DNA of 64,000 nucleotides from Robiginitomaculum sp. (GTDB taxonomy: Bacteria; Pseudomonadota; Alphaproteobacteria; Caulobacterales; Maricaulaceae). The stretch lies in NCBI GenBank assembly GCA_021776565.1, contig JAJFFQ010000020.1, positions 1 through 64,000 of the forward strand. The letters are read 5' to 3'. How positions within the stretch are numbered: the stretch's first letter is position 1; each line of letters starts with the position of its first letter. The notes under the pieces are model-generated. The model worked only from the letters and a program-made list of their open reading frames with translations. It ran no database searches and was not told the DNA's origin. Positions 35,303 through 45,594 of this stretch are shown in pieces. Position numbers and translations under genes: made by a program.

Positions 35303-38300
35303 ATGCCAAGACGCGAGGACATTTCCTCTATCCTGATTATCGGGGCGGGGCCGATTGTGATCGGTCAGGCGTGCGAGTTTGATTATTCTGGTGTGCAGGC
35401 TTGTAAGGCCCTCAAAGAAGAGGGTTATCGGGTTATACTGGTCAATTCCAACCCGGCGACAATTATGACCGACCCGGGGTTGGCTGATGCTACCTATATC
35501 GAACCAATTACCCCGCAAATGGTGGCCAGGATTATCGCCAAAGAACGCCCCGATGCCTTGTTGCCAACCATGGGCGGTCAGACGGCGCTCAACACCGCAT
35601 TGACGCTGAACAAGGATGGCACACTCAAGAAGTATGGAGTGAAGCTCATCGGGGCTGAGGCTGATGTGATCGACAAGGCCGAGGATCGCGAAAAATTTCG
35701 CGCCGCCATGAAAACCATTGGCCTGGCGACCCCGCGTTCTCATCTGGCGCACTCACTGGACGATGCCATGTTGGTGTTTGAAGACATTGGTCTGCCCACG
35801 ATTATCCGGCCTTCGTTTACGCTGGGCGGCACCGGCGGCGGTATTGCTTATAATATTCAGGAATATCGCCAGATTGTCTCCAGCGGCATAGAGGCTTCGC
35901 CGACCAATGAGGTGTTGATTGAAGAATCTGTTCTGGGCTGGAAAGAGTATGAAATGGAGGTGGTGCGCGACAATGCCGACAATTGCATCATTATTTGTTC
36001 AATCGAGAACATTGACCCCATGGGGGTACATACCGGCGATTCGATCACCGTAGCCCCGGCACTGACCCTGACCGACAAAGAATACCAGATCATGCGTAAT
36101 GCTTCCATCGCCGTATTGCGCGAGATCGGCGTGGAAACCGGTGGCTCAAACGTGCAATTTGCCATCAACCCGGTGGATGGCCACATGGTGGTGATCGAGA
36201 TGAACCCGCGAGTGTCGCGCTCTTCGGCACTGGCTTCCAAGGCCACCGGATTTCCCATCGCCAAAATTGCCGCAAAACTGGCGGTGGGCTATACGCTGGA
36301 CGAGCTGGAAAACGACATCACCCGCGCCAGCCCGGCCAGTTTCGAGCCAAGCATTGACTATGTGGTGACCAAAATTCCGCGCTTTGCCTTTGAAAAATAT
36401 CCTGGCGCAGAGCCGGTGTTGTCCACAGCGATGAAATCAGTGGGTGAGGCCATGGCCATTGGCCGCAGCTTTGCCGAATCCCTGCAAAAGGCCTTGCGCT
36501 CGCTGGAAACCGACCTGACCGGGCTGGATGAAATTGAGATCGACGGCATGGGCGAGGGCGATGACGCTCGCGCGCTGGGTGCGGCACTGGCCAAGGCAAC
36601 GCCGGATAGACTATTGGTTATTGCCCAGGCCTTTCGGATGGGTTTTAGCGTGGAAGACATTCACGCCGCCTGTCAGTATGAGCCGTTTTTTCTGCGCGAA
36701 ATCGAGGCTTTGATTGCTCAGGAAGCCCGCGTGCGTGCGCATGGTTTGCCTGACACTGCAGCAGGTTGGCGGGCGTTAAAGTCACAAGGGTTTTCCGATA
36801 TGCGGCTGGCGCATCTGGCCGACCTGAGCGAGGCGAAAGTGCGTGCTGCACGGCGCGGCCATGGTGTGCGCCCGGTTTATAAACGCATTGATACCTGCGC
36901 CGCCGAGTTCGAGGCCATCACACCCTATATGTATTCGACCTATGAGATGCCGTTCTTCCCCCCATCGACCACTTTGTGGCCACTTCCCCCGTACACGGGG
37001 GAAGAAATGGCGGCACGTCTTGTTTCCTCCCCTGCTTGCGGGGGAGGTGTCGGCAAAGCCGACGGAGGGGGCGCGCAATGCGAAGCTGATCCCTCAACGC
37101 GTAAAAAAGTCATTATTCTGGGCGGTGGGCCTAACCGGATCGGACAAGGGATCGAGTTTGACTATTGTTGTTGTCATGCGGCCTTTGCCCTGGAAGAGGC
37201 CGGTATTGAATCAATAATGGTCAATTGCAATCCAGAGACCGTTTCAACCGATTATGATACCTCAGATAGGCTGTATTTTGAGCCACTGACCGAAGAAGAT
37301 GTGTTGGAAATTTGTGCAATTGAACAATCAAAAGGCACATTACTTGGCGTGATTGTGCAATTTGGCGGGCAGACACCTTTGAAACTGGCCGAAGCACTGG
37401 AACGCGATGGCGTGACCATTTTAGGCACCTCCCGCGATGCCATTGATCTGGCCGAGGATCGCGAACGTTTTAAGGCTTTGCTGGAAGATATGGGCCTGAC
37501 CCAGCCGCCAAACGCCATTGCCAAGACCGAGGAAGAAGCCCTTGTTGCAGCACAAAAACTCGGGTTTCCCCTGGTGCTGCGCCCCTCATACGTTCTGGGT
37601 GGCCGGGCCATGGAAATTGTCTCTGGCATGGATGGCTTGCGCCGTTATGTGCGCGAGGCGGTGCAGGTGTCGGGCAAAAGCCCGCTTCTTCTGGATCGTT
37701 ATGTCAACGAAGCCATCGAGGTGGATGTGGATGCGGTTTGCGATGGCACGCGGGTCTGGGTGGCCGGTATTATGGAGCATATCGAGGAGGCCGGCGTCCA
37801 TTCGGGTGATAGTGCCTGCGCCTTGCCACCCTATACGCTAAAGCCGGATATGCTGGCGCGCCTGTCCGAGCAAACCGTGCAACTGGCCAATGCCTTGCAG
37901 GTGCGCGGTCTGATGAATGTGCAATATGCCATTCAGGGCGACATTATTTATGTGCTTGAGGTCAATCCACGGGCCTCGCGCACCGTGCCATTTGTTGCAA
38001 AAGCCATTGGCGCACCGGTGGCCGGTATTGCGGCGCGTATTATGGCCGGGGCCAAGCTGAAAGACTTTGATCTTCCTGAGATGCCAACCACCCATGTGGC
38101 GGTTAAAGAGGCGGTGTTTCCCTTTGCCCGCTTTGCCGGGGTAGACCCGGTGCTGGGGCCAGAAATGCGCTCCACCGGCGAAGTGATGGGGCTGGATACC
38201 AGTTTTGCTCGCGCCTTTGCCAAATCCCAGCTTGGTGCCGGGGTGGATTTGTCCCTGTCCGGCACAGTGTTTATCTCGGTCAAGGACAGCGATAAACCAG

Positions 38301-38650
38301 CTATGGTGGAACTCGCCGGTGATCTGGTGGCCCAGGGGTATTCTCTTATGGCTACTGGCGGCACGGCCAGTGCCATATTGGACGCAGGTATTCCAGTGCA
38401 GCGCGTTAACAAGGTTTATGAGGGTCGCCCCCATGTTGTCGACGCCATGAAAAACGGCGAAGTGCAGATTGTCTTTAACACCACGCAAGGTCAGCGCGCC
38501 CATATAGATAGTTATTCCATCCGCCGCACGGCACTGGAAATGCACATCCCGTATTTCACCACGGCCGCCGCCGCTTCGGCCACGGTGCAAGCCTTGCGCG
38601 GCCTTGCCGAAGGCGCACTCGATGTGCGTGCGCTTCAAGAATACGGGTGA
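35303..38650 (+). CDS. carB: Carbamoyl-phosphate synthase large subunit with in-frame repeat insertion
   Basis: A 1115-residue CarB with two ATP-grasp halves, an oligomerisation domain and the C-terminal MGS-like allosteric domain (ends near [18 protein letters not shown]). It makes carbamoyl phosphate for arginine and pyrimidines with CarA, encoded about 21 kb away on the other strand. The family norm is about 1070-1090 residues. The surplus is explained by residues about 552-591, encoded by a palindromic element and reading as low-complexity Pro/Gly-rich sequence. It sits just before [16 protein letters not shown], the start of the second synthetase half. The frame is preserved and all flanking motifs are intact, so the enzyme is probably functional. 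Confidence 0.97.
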   Translation: MPRREDISSILIIGAGPIVIGQACEFDYSGVQACKALKEEGYRVILVNSNPATIMTDPGLADATYIEPITPQMVARIIAKERPDALLPTMGGQTALNTALTLNKDGTLKKYGVKLIGAEADVIDKAEDREKFRAAMKTIGLATPRSHLAHSLDDAMLVFEDIGLPTIIRPSFTLGGTGGGIAYNIQEYRQIVSSGIEASPTNEVLIEESVLGWKEYEMEVVRDNADNCIIICSIENIDPMGVHTGDSITVAPALTLTDKEYQIMRNASIAVLREIGVETGGSNVQFAINPVDGHMVVIEMNPRVSRSSALASKATGFPIAKIAAKLAVGYTLDELENDITRASPASFEPSIDYVVTKIPRFAFEKYPGAEPVLSTAMKSVGEAMAIGRSFAESLQKALRSLETDLTGLDEIEIDGMGEGDDARALGAALAKATPDRLLVIAQAFRMGFSVEDIHAACQYEPFFLREIEALIAQEARVRAHGLPDTAAGWRALKSQGFSDMRLAHLADLSEAKVRAARRGHGVRPVYKRIDTCAAEFEAITPYMYSTYEMPFFPPSTTLWPLPPYTGEEMAARLVSSPACGGGVGKADGGGAQCEADPSTRKKVIILGGGPNRIGQGIEFDYCCCHAAFALEEAGIESIMVNCNPETVSTDYDTSDRLYFEPLTEEDVLEICAIEQSKGTLLGVIVQFGGQTPLKLAEALERDGVTILGTSRDAIDLAEDRERFKALLEDMGLTQPPNAIAKTEEEALVAAQKLGFPLVLRPSYVLGGRAMEIVSGMDGLRRYVREAVQVSGKSPLLLDRYVNEAIEVDVDAVCDGTRVWVAGIMEHIEEAGVHSGDSACALPPYTLKPDMLARLSEQTVQLANALQVRGLMNVQYAIQGDIIYVLEVNPRASRTVPFVAKAIGAPVAGIAARIMAGAKLKDFDLPEMPTTHVAVKEAVFPFARFAGVDPVLGPEMRSTGEVMGLDTSFARAFAKSQLGAGVDLSLSGTVFISVKDSDKPAMVELAGDLVAQGYSLMATGGTASAILDAGIPVQRVNKVYEGRPHVVDAMKNGEVQIVFNTTQGQRAHIDSYSIRRTALEMHIPYFTTAAAASATVQALRGLAEGALDVRALQEYG
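36957..37073 (+). repeat. Palindromic repeat element, copy B (in frame inside carB)
   Basis: Hairpin 1 pairs 36983-36991 with 36996-37004. Hairpin 2 pairs 37026-37032 with 37041-37047. Hairpin 3 pairs 37049-37054 with 37058-37063 (gtcggc-aaa-gccgac). The order and flanking words (ggccacttcccccg, gggggaggtg, ggaggggg) match copy A at 6588-6710. In hairpin 3 the two copies have different sequences that both pair. Confidence 0.85.
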
Positions 38651-38670
38651 GTACGAAGATAATAGCACCC

Positions 38671-38711
38671 TCGTCCCCCTCCGGCTTGACCGGAGGGGGA
38701 CGAAATTTTTT
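38671..38711 (+). terminator. Strong rho-independent terminator after carB
   Basis: A 14-bp perfect stem (38671-38684 with 38690-38703, loop cttga) followed by a run of T. Its core, ccccctccgg, resembles one arm of the palindromic elements above, so it may derive from that family. Confidence 0.9.
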
Positions 38712-38851
38712 ACGTTTTTGTGCTAATGGCCTTTCACCTAAAGTCTCACCACCTCGTCGTTCATTGACCCAAAACCTGAACAATCCTTAACTTGAGTTTG
38801 GCGGATCAACTGTCATCCTGCCCTTAACGCTATCGCAATTGGGGACACGCC

Positions 38852-39607
38852 ATGACCATACGCATTTTTTTTGTCGCTATTTTCGTCGCCACTATCATGC
38901 CGGGCCTGGTTCACGCTAACCCGGCCATTGCCGAGCGAATAGAGGCGGCAATGGCCGCATCAGACCGACCCGAAGGCCATGTTAAACGCGACGCAACACG
39001 CCAGCCCGCCAAGGTATTGGCCTTTAGTACCATCAAGCCCGGCGATGTAATTGCTGATCTGGGTGCTGGCGGCGGGTATTTCACCCGACTGATCTCAGGC
39101 ATTGTTGGCGCGAACGGTAAGGTGATCGCGCAAAATCCGCCGCAATGGATAGAAAAATACAAGGGCATTACCCCTTCATTGGAAATTCTGACCAAAGACC
39201 GGGCTAATGTGCAGGCGCTCACCGCAGAGTTTGATGCACTCGGGCTAGATAATGCCTCTTTGGATGTGGTGACCATGGCCCTGATTTATCACGATGTAAC
39301 CTTGATGACCGATACCGCGCAGCGGGCCACGATGAACGAGCAAATTTTTGCAGCCCTGAAGCCCGGCGGCGTGGTTATCATAACCGACCATCATGCGCAA
39401 AAAGGCTCAGGCAATGTCACCACAGACGAACTGCACCGCATTGCCGGGGATATGGTTGTCAGGGAACTGGAAGCGGCAGGTTTCATGCTGGACGCACAAT
39501 CTGATGCTTTGCATTTTGCCGCCGACGATCGCACCAAAAACGTGTTTGATCCGGCGGTGCGTGGCAAAACTGATCGTTTTGTTTATCGCTTTCGCAAAGC
39601 AAACTAA
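38852..39607 (+). CDS. Exported class I SAM-dependent methyltransferase-like protein
   Basis: A 251-residue protein with a convincing signal peptide (hydrophobic 3-19, cleavage near VHA at 22) followed by a Rossmann methyltransferase domain. Motif I is DLGAGGGYF at 69-77, and the late motif LKPGGVVIITDHHA is typical. Methyltransferases of this family with signal peptides are found in several alphaproteobacteria. How they would obtain S-adenosylmethionine outside the cytoplasm is unclear. No operon partner. Confidence 0.83.
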   Translation: MTIRIFFVAIFVATIMPGLVHANPAIAERIEAAMAASDRPEGHVKRDATRQPAKVLAFSTIKPGDVIADLGAGGGYFTRLISGIVGANGKVIAQNPPQWIEKYKGITPSLEILTKDRANVQALTAEFDALGLDNASLDVVTMALIYHDVTLMTDTAQRATMNEQIFAALKPGGVVIITDHHAQKGSGNVTTDELHRIAGDMVVRELEAAGFMLDAQSDALHFAADDRTKNVFDPAVRGKTDRFVYRFRKAN

Positions 39608-39669
39608 GCCTCATTTGTCTTGTGTTTAAGGGTAGTGTAGCAGGATAATGGCCTGCTCACCTGGCTATC

Positions 39670-39698
39670 TTGAACCTTTGGCCTTTAGGGGTTATATT
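39670..39698 (+). promoter_or_regulatory. Promoter of greA
   Basis: TTGAAC (39670-39675), 17-bp spacer and TATATT (39693-39698), about 70 bp upstream of greA. A good sigma-70-type match. Confidence 0.6.
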
Positions 39699-39770
39699 GT
39701 CACCTTCGGTGCGGTTCGGGGCTGGCGTATTGCGGCTCTTCCCACGTGAACACAAGAGAATTCTGACACT

Positions 39771-40244
39771 ATGAATAAAGTCCCCATGACCGCCGAGGGC
39801 CGCGACGCCCTTGACGAAGAACTTAAATTTCTCAAAACCAATGAACGCCCGTCTATCATTCAGGCGATTGCCGAAGCGCGCGAACATGGTGATCTGAGCG
39901 AAAATGCAGAATATCACGCCGCCAAAGAGCGCCAGGGTTTCGTCGAAGCCCGGGTCAAGGATATTGAAAGCAAACTGGCTCGTGCACAGGTGATCGACAT
40001 CAGTGTCCTTGGCGGTGAAACGGTCAAGTTCGGTGCAACCGTTCGCGTTGTTGATGAAGACACCGAAGAAGAAGTGGCCTATAAAATTGTTGGCGAAGAC
40101 GAGGCAGAAGTGGCCAAGGGCAAGGTATCGGTTACCTCGCCTATTGCCCGCGCCCTGATCGGCAAGGAATGTGGTGATGTGGTCGAGGTTCTTGCCCCGG
40201 GCGGTGCGCGCTCTTTGGAAGTCCTTGCTGTTGACTGGGTGTGA
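39771..40244 (+). CDS. greA: Transcription elongation factor GreA
   Basis: A 157-residue GreA. The N-terminal coiled coil carries the acidic tip [19 protein letters not shown], which reaches into the RNA polymerase secondary channel to trigger transcript cleavage. The C-terminal FKBP-like domain follows, with [14 protein letters not shown]. Its stop overlaps the GTG start of the ELM1 gene, an alphaproteobacterial pairing. Confidence 0.97.
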   Translation: MNKVPMTAEGRDALDEELKFLKTNERPSIIQAIAEAREHGDLSENAEYHAAKERQGFVEARVKDIESKLARAQVIDISVLGGETVKFGATVRVVDEDTEEEVAYKIVGEDEAEVAKGKVSVTSPIARALIGKECGDVVEVLAPGGARSLEVLAVDWV

Positions 40245-41218
40245 GTCCCGCTTCTGGAAAACTTGATATATGGGTCGTCGATGACGGGCGTGCCGGTTTG
40301 GCCAATCAAACATTGGGTCTGGCCGAGGCCATCAATGCACTGGTGCCCGCCAGAATAAAGACGCACCAGGTCAAACGAAAAGTCATCAATTTTGGCCCGG
40401 CCCGTAAACCCGCAGCCAGCATGAGTGCTCCCTGGCCGGATATTTGTATTGGTTGTGGCCGTGCCAGTATTCCATATTTACGGGCCATGCGGCGCTGGTC
40501 TGATGGGCGCACACTAACGGTTCAATTACAGGATCCGCGCTGCAAGTCCTCATATTTTGATCTGGTTATCCCGCCAGAACACGATCGTCTTGAAGGTGAG
40601 AATGTTTTTCCCATACTGGGCGCGCCGACCCGGGTAAGCACCAGGTTGTTGGATGAAGCGATAACAAAATTTGCAGATAAAATGAAAACGTATCCCCGGC
40701 CTCACCTTGCTGTGCTGTTGGGTGGCAATTCCAAGCATCACAAATTCACCAACAGGTCATACAAACGCCTAGTGAAGTCATTGCAAGGACTTATGGATAG
40801 CAAGGTATCCTTGTTGATTACCACCTCGCGCCGCACACCAAAAGGCATCACCAAGGCTTTGCGTCGCCAGTTTGGCAAAAAAGACCAGGTTTGGCTGTGG
40901 GCGGGCGCGCCCAAGGATGGGCCTAATCCATATTTTGCCTTTTTGCAGGCCGCCGATGCGGTATTGGTAACCAATGATTCCACCAATATGCTGACCGAAG
41001 CGGCCAGTGCGGGCAAGCCCATCCTCCTGTTTACGCTCAAAGGCAATGACGCAAAATTTAACCGGCTTTACGATTCTCTGGCAGGTGCGGGTCTGGCCCG
41101 ACCCTTTACAGGCAGTCTGGCCACATGGCCGGTAGAGCCTTTGGAAGAAACCGTTCGTGCCGCCAAAGAGGTGGTAAAGTACCTGTATTTGCGCTTACAG
41201 GAAAACCGCAGAACCTGA
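40241..41218 (+). CDS. Mitochondrial fission ELM1 family protein
   Basis: A 325-residue ELM1/DUF1022 protein with a GT-B-like fold signature. [20 protein letters not shown] lies at the start and [19 protein letters not shown] in the C-terminal half. The plant homologue ELM1 recruits dynamin to mitochondria. The bacterial role is unknown and may be a glycosyltransferase. GTG start, 4-nt overlap with greA. Confidence 0.87.
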   Translation: MSPASGKLDIWVVDDGRAGLANQTLGLAEAINALVPARIKTHQVKRKVINFGPARKPAASMSAPWPDICIGCGRASIPYLRAMRRWSDGRTLTVQLQDPRCKSSYFDLVIPPEHDRLEGENVFPILGAPTRVSTRLLDEAITKFADKMKTYPRPHLAVLLGGNSKHHKFTNRSYKRLVKSLQGLMDSKVSLLITTSRRTPKGITKALRRQFGKKDQVWLWAGAPKDGPNPYFAFLQAADAVLVTNDSTNMLTEAASAGKPILLFTLKGNDAKFNRLYDSLAGAGLARPFTGSLATWPVEPLEETVRAAKEVVKYLYLRLQENRRT

Positions 41219-41307
41219 GCACGCAAGCGTTGCAAAACACCTCTTGCGCTTATTCCTGGTGCCGCCTATGTCTTTCTTCGATTTTGTCAAGAATATGGAT
41301 CACATTT

Positions 41308-42246
41308 ATGTCCGAGATTACTCACCATTGCGTTGCCATTATCGGCTCCGGGGCCGCCGGATACACAGCCGCCATTTATGCCGCCCGGGCCATGCTATCC
41401 CCTGTGGTGTTCGCCGGACTGCAACCGGGTGGCCAGCTGACTATCACGTCCGAAGTTGAAAATTATCCGGGGTTTGCCGAGCAAATTCAGGGGCCGTGGT
41501 TGATGGAACAAATGCGCGAACAGGCACTGGCCATGGGCACAAAAATCATTGAAGACACCATCGTCAAGACCGAGCTTGGCCAGCGGCCTTTTATTTTGCA
41601 CGGCGATGGCGGGCAAATTTACACCGCCGATGCGGTCATCATTGCCACCGGTGCACAGGCCATGTGGCTGGGCTTGCCATCCGAGGAAAAATTCCAGGGT
41701 TTTGGCGTTTCGGCCTGTGCCACATGTGATGGTTTCTTTTATCGCGGCAAGGATGTTGCGGTCATAGGTGGCGGCAATACTGCCGTTGAAGAAGCGTTAT
41801 TTTTGACTAATTTTGCCGAAAAAGTAACACTGGTTCATCGGCGGGACAGCTTGCGTGCCGAAAAAATTCTGCAGAACCGTTTATTCAAAAATCCCAAGGT
41901 GGAAATTCTCTGGGATCACGTGCTTGAAGAAATACTGGGTGATGATAACCCGCCTGGCGTGACCGGTATGCGAGTGAAAAATGTCAAAACCGGCGATATA
42001 GCGACACGCAAACTGGATGGTGTGTTTGTGGCTATTGGTCACAAGCCGGAAACCTCGCTTTTTGAGGGCCAACTGGAAATGAAACAGGGCGGTTATCTGG
42101 TCACCGCGCCAGACAGCACGGCCACCCAAATTCCGGGCGTTTATGCCGCCGGCGATGTCACTGATGATAAATATCGCCAGGCCGTCACCGCCGCCGGCAT
42201 GGGCTGTATGGCGGCGCTTGAGGCAGAACACTTTTTGGCTGAATAG
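41308..42246 (+). CDS. trxB: Thioredoxin-disulfide reductase
   Basis: A 312-residue flavoprotein that reduces thioredoxin with NADPH. The redox pair is C137-A-T-C140, the FAD site is GSGAAGYTAAIYAAR at 13-27, and the NADPH site contains GGGNTAVEEA. The C-terminal GDVTDDKYRQAVTAAG is typical. The ATG at 41308 is the homologous start, since the long frame from 41125 overlaps the ELM1 gene. Confidence 0.96.
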   Translation: MSEITHHCVAIIGSGAAGYTAAIYAARAMLSPVVFAGLQPGGQLTITSEVENYPGFAEQIQGPWLMEQMREQALAMGTKIIEDTIVKTELGQRPFILHGDGGQIYTADAVIIATGAQAMWLGLPSEEKFQGFGVSACATCDGFFYRGKDVAVIGGGNTAVEEALFLTNFAEKVTLVHRRDSLRAEKILQNRLFKNPKVEILWDHVLEEILGDDNPPGVTGMRVKNVKTGDIATRKLDGVFVAIGHKPETSLFEGQLEMKQGGYLVTAPDSTATQIPGVYAAGDVTDDKYRQAVTAAGMGCMAALEAEHFLAE

Positions 42247-42260
42247 GATAATAGTTAGGG

Positions 42261-44390
42261 TCAGGCCGTAGGGGTCAGCCCGGTGATCTTGATAGCAAAG
42301 GCAAATTCAAGTGCGATGGTTTTCAGGCCTTCAAAGCGTCCACTCGCTCCGCCATGTCCAGCGTGCATTTCTGTTTTGAGGTAATACGGCCCTGCATCTG
42401 GCGCAATTTCGCGTAAACGTGCCACCCATTTTGCCGGCTCCCAATAGGTTACCCGTGGATCGGTTAGCCCTGCGGTGGCCAATAATGGCGGGTAGGCGGC
42501 ATTATGGACGTTATCATAAGGGCTATAGGCGAGAATGTTGGCGAAGGCGGCCTCGTCCTCTAGCGGATTGCCCCATTCGGGCCATTCCGGCGGGGTGAGC
42601 GGCAGGCTTTCATCGCTCATGGTGTTCAACACATCAACAAATGGCACGGCGGCAATGATGCCCGCAAACAGCTCTGGTGCCATATTCATGGCTGCGCCGA
42701 CAAGTAAACCACCGGCGGAGCCGCCCATGGCAATAATGCGTTTTTCGGCGGTATAGCCTTTGTCGATCAGTGTGTGTGCCACGGCGATGAAATCATGGAA
42801 TGTTTTGGGTTTTCCTGCCCCCTTTGCGGCTGTGTACCAGGCATGGCCTTTGGCCCCGCCACCGCGAACATGGGCAATGGCAAAGACAAACCCGCGATCC
42901 AGCAATGACAACCGCCGGGCTGAAAACCCGGCAGCAATGGTGATCCCATAGGCACCATAACCATAAAGCAACAAGGGGGCGCTGCCATCCAGTTTCAGGT
43001 CTTTGCGATAGACAAGGCTAACCGGCACCTGCTCACCATCGTCAGTGTCTGCCATAATGCGCTCAACACAATACGCATCCGGGTTATGGCCAGAAGGGAT
43101 GTGCTGGGTTTTGCGTAAAATTCGTTGGCGAGAGTATAGCTCATAATCAAAAACCTGTTCCGGCTGTGCCGGTGACGACAGGGAGAAGCGTAGGCGCGGC
43201 GTCTCAAAATCCAGCAAAGGTTCCAGATCAAGATCAAAGGCGGCACCATCAAACGCTATGTCATGCTCAGTGTCGCTATTCAGGTCTCGTACAACAAGGC
43301 GCGGCAGAGCGTCCTGGCGCTCCAGGCGAACATGATGGCCTTTGAAGAGCCTCTGCGAGAGGCGCTGCACACCGGTTTTGGGTGCTATCAGGTCTTGCCA
43401 ATGGGCGCGCCCGGGCGTGGTTTCAGGTGCCGTAACGATTTTGAAATCCTCGGCTCCATCGGCATTGGTCAGGATGTAAAACAGTGCGCCAGCATGATCC
43501 ACATGATATTCCAGATCGCGTTTACGCGGCGTGATAAGTGTTGGCGTGACATTGGGGTTTTGGGCGTCCAGCACATGCACCTCACTGGTGCTATGGTCAT
43601 TGACCTCAATCAGGATAAAACGCCGGTCGCTGGTTTCCCCAAGGCTGAGGAAAAATCCATCATCCGCCTCGCGGTAAATTGGAGTATCCTTGTGTGCCTC
43701 AGTGTCCAGCTTGTGTAGGCGAACCTCACGGGGGCGGTTATTTTCATCGCGAAATATCCACACCAGTCCAGCACTGTCAGCACACCAGACAAAATCTTCA
43801 CACGCTGAAATGATCCGATCCGGCAATTCCTCGCCAGTTGCTAAATCCTTGATGCGAATTTCATAATATTCGCTGCCCTGACGATCACTTGCATAGGCCA
43901 GGTATCGGTGATCGGGGCTGTGGGCAATACTGCCAAGGTCGAAATACGCGCATTGCCCGGCTAGCGCATCCGCGTCCAGTAATTCCTCAATACTTTCTGA
44001 CAAACCACCATCATTCTGGATTGCACGGCGGGCATATACTGGATGTTCGCTGCCGGTGCGATAGAAATTAAAATAGGCATACCTGCCATCTTCAACAGGC
44101 ACACTTTGGTCGTCTTCACGTATCCGGGCGCGCATTTCTGCGATTAACGTCTCTTGCAAGGCATTGGTATCCGCCATGGCCTCATCGCAATAGGCGTTCT
44201 CTGCCAGCAGATGTGCCTTTATGTCTGCGGGTAGTGATTGCGGATCGTGCATCACCTCTCGCCAGTTTGATGCACGCAACCAGAAGTAGTTGTCCTTGAT
44301 GGAGTGTTCTGCGTATGTTTTTATGTATGGTCGCTTCTTTGCTCTGGGGGCGGGCAGGGTTGGGTTAAAGGTCTTTGAGGCAGGGTGCAT
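42261..44390 (-). CDS. ptrB: Oligopeptidase B-like S9 serine peptidase
   Basis: A 709-residue prolyl-oligopeptidase-family enzyme: N-terminal beta-propeller and C-terminal hydrolase domain. The nucleophile elbow is GGSAGG, the acid lies in GLTDPRV, and the histidine in HAGHGGASGR. YGYGAYGI precedes the catalytic domain. Length matches oligopeptidase B, which cuts short peptides after Arg or Lys. Cytosolic, no signal peptide. Convergent with trxB. Confidence 0.92.
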   Translation of the reverse strand: MHPASKTFNPTLPAPRAKKRPYIKTYAEHSIKDNYFWLRASNWREVMHDPQSLPADIKAHLLAENAYCDEAMADTNALQETLIAEMRARIREDDQSVPVEDGRYAYFNFYRTGSEHPVYARRAIQNDGGLSESIEELLDADALAGQCAYFDLGSIAHSPDHRYLAYASDRQGSEYYEIRIKDLATGEELPDRIISACEDFVWCADSAGLVWIFRDENNRPREVRLHKLDTEAHKDTPIYREADDGFFLSLGETSDRRFILIEVNDHSTSEVHVLDAQNPNVTPTLITPRKRDLEYHVDHAGALFYILTNADGAEDFKIVTAPETTPGRAHWQDLIAPKTGVQRLSQRLFKGHHVRLERQDALPRLVVRDLNSDTEHDIAFDGAAFDLDLEPLLDFETPRLRFSLSSPAQPEQVFDYELYSRQRILRKTQHIPSGHNPDAYCVERIMADTDDGEQVPVSLVYRKDLKLDGSAPLLLYGYGAYGITIAAGFSARRLSLLDRGFVFAIAHVRGGGAKGHAWYTAAKGAGKPKTFHDFIAVAHTLIDKGYTAEKRIIAMGGSAGGLLVGAAMNMAPELFAGIIAAVPFVDVLNTMSDESLPLTPPEWPEWGNPLEDEAAFANILAYSPYDNVHNAAYPPLLATAGLTDPRVTYWEPAKWVARLREIAPDAGPYYLKTEMHAGHGGASGRFEGLKTIALEFAFAIKITGLTPTA

Positions 44391-44424
44391 GTTTGTCTCT
44401 GATTAAAGGGTCTGAACCCGATGT

Positions 44425-44790
44425 TTATTGCGCAATGAAATTCAATACAGTGCCGTTTACGCAATAACGCAAGCCGGTGGGCTTGGGGCCGTCATCAAAA
44501 ACATGGCCCATATGAGCCTCGCATTTTGCACAATGGATTTCGTTGCGTGTCATGGCCAGGGCGTTATCTGTTTGTTGGCCAAGAACGCCGGGCGCAATGA
44601 CATCAAAAAATGATGGCCAGCCAGAGCCGGAATCATATTTATGGGCAGAGGAAAAAAGCGGCGTGTCGCAGACAACGCATGTATAAATACCTGCGCGCTT
44701 TTCATCGAGCCACGGGCCGGAAAATGGCGCCTCGGTTGCGCAAGATCGTGCGATACGCTGCTGTGCTGGCGTCAGTTTTTTAGTCTCCAT
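44425..44790 (-). CDS. msrB: Peptide-methionine (R)-S-oxide reductase
   Basis: A 121-residue MsrB. Zinc cysteines C38-xx-C41 and C87-xx-C90 and the catalytic C110 in RYCVN are present, with the substrate motif KYDSGSGWPSF at 51-61. It repairs the R form of methionine sulfoxide. Slightly short at the N-terminus compared with E. coli MsrB. Located upstream of ptrB on the same strand. Confidence 0.95.
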   Translation of the reverse strand: METKKLTPAQQRIARSCATEAPFSGPWLDEKRAGIYTCVVCDTPLFSSAHKYDSGSGWPSFFDVIAPGVLGQQTDNALAMTRNEIHCAKCEAHMGHVFDDGPKPTGLRYCVNGTVLNFIAQ

Positions 44791-44844
44791 CTGGATTACC
44801 TCATGTTGCTATCTGTGCCGTGCTATGTGAATAAACGCCGCGTG

Positions 44845-45594
44845 CTAGCTCAGCAAGCCATAATGGCGGGCCAGTCGCTCCAGCGCCAGTTTAAGTACCA
44901 CTTTGGCGGTTCGCTTTGGCCATTTGCGGGCTTTTTCCAACCCTTCAATTCTGCTTTCGCGAATACATAAACAAAATACAATATCATCCAGGCCAGGGCC
45001 AAGCGCGTTCAGGGCATCCATGAACCTGTCCTTGGCGGCAAGGGCACTGTCTGCGGCATCCAGAACTGCATTTCGTGGGCTAGATGCGGCGGAGCCTCGT
45101 GCTGGTGCATCCCAGTTGGCACAAAGCTTCTGGGCCAGTGAAGAGCGTGCATAATCATCACGCAGACGCTCGGCGGCGGCAAATTCTGCGCGGCTTAAAA
45201 AGGGCGTATCGCTGCTGCCTGATCGTCTGCGCAACCAGGCCAGAGGTGACTCGGCGGCGTTTTTTCGAGCTTTGAAAATTCTGCCCTTGGGGTCAATCAG
45301 GTCTACGGTTTGCATATCGCGATGCTGGGCGGCAAAGGCTTCGTCTTCATCGCCTTCCTTTTGCCTGGCTAACCAGGTTCGGGACTGTGCATTGGCGAAC
45401 AATTGATGATTATTGTGCCGGGTTAACAGACCCTGGCTACAGGCTTTTTTGGCTTCTGTCGCGTTCAGCCTTGCACAAATATTACCATTCAAACTGATGG
45501 CAAAAGAACCATCATGCTGAACGCTCAGTGGGAGATTGTTATCCACCATGCGTTCAATGACGCGCACCAATTTTTTATTGACCCGTGGGGACAT
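44845..45594 (-). CDS. DUF6456 domain protein
   Basis: A 249-residue alphaproteobacterial protein. The C-terminal DUF6456 region begins around TPFLSRAEFAAAERLRDDYARS and ends near WPKRTAKVVLKLALERLARHYG, a helical DNA-binding-like unit similar to the C-terminal region of phage-type regulators. The family usually follows the small DnaA-C-like helix-turn-helix gene, as here with a one-base overlap. Cell-cycle or replication-linked regulation is suspected but not shown. Confidence 0.82.
   Translation of the reverse strand: MSPRVNKKLVRVIERMVDNNLPLSVQHDGSFAISLNGNICARLNATEAKKACSQGLLTRHNNHQLFANAQSRTWLARQKEGDEDEAFAAQHRDMQTVDLIDPKGRIFKARKNAAESPLAWLRRRSGSSDTPFLSRAEFAAAERLRDDYARSSLAQKLCANWDAPARGSAASSPRNAVLDAADSALAAKDRFMDALNALGPGLDDIVFCLCIRESRIEGLEKARKWPKRTAKVVLKLALERLARHYGLLS

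Noticed and set aside
37838-38668. 276-codon reverse ORF in carB
   Set aside because: Antisense of a highly conserved gene; no ribosome binding site and no recognisable motif.
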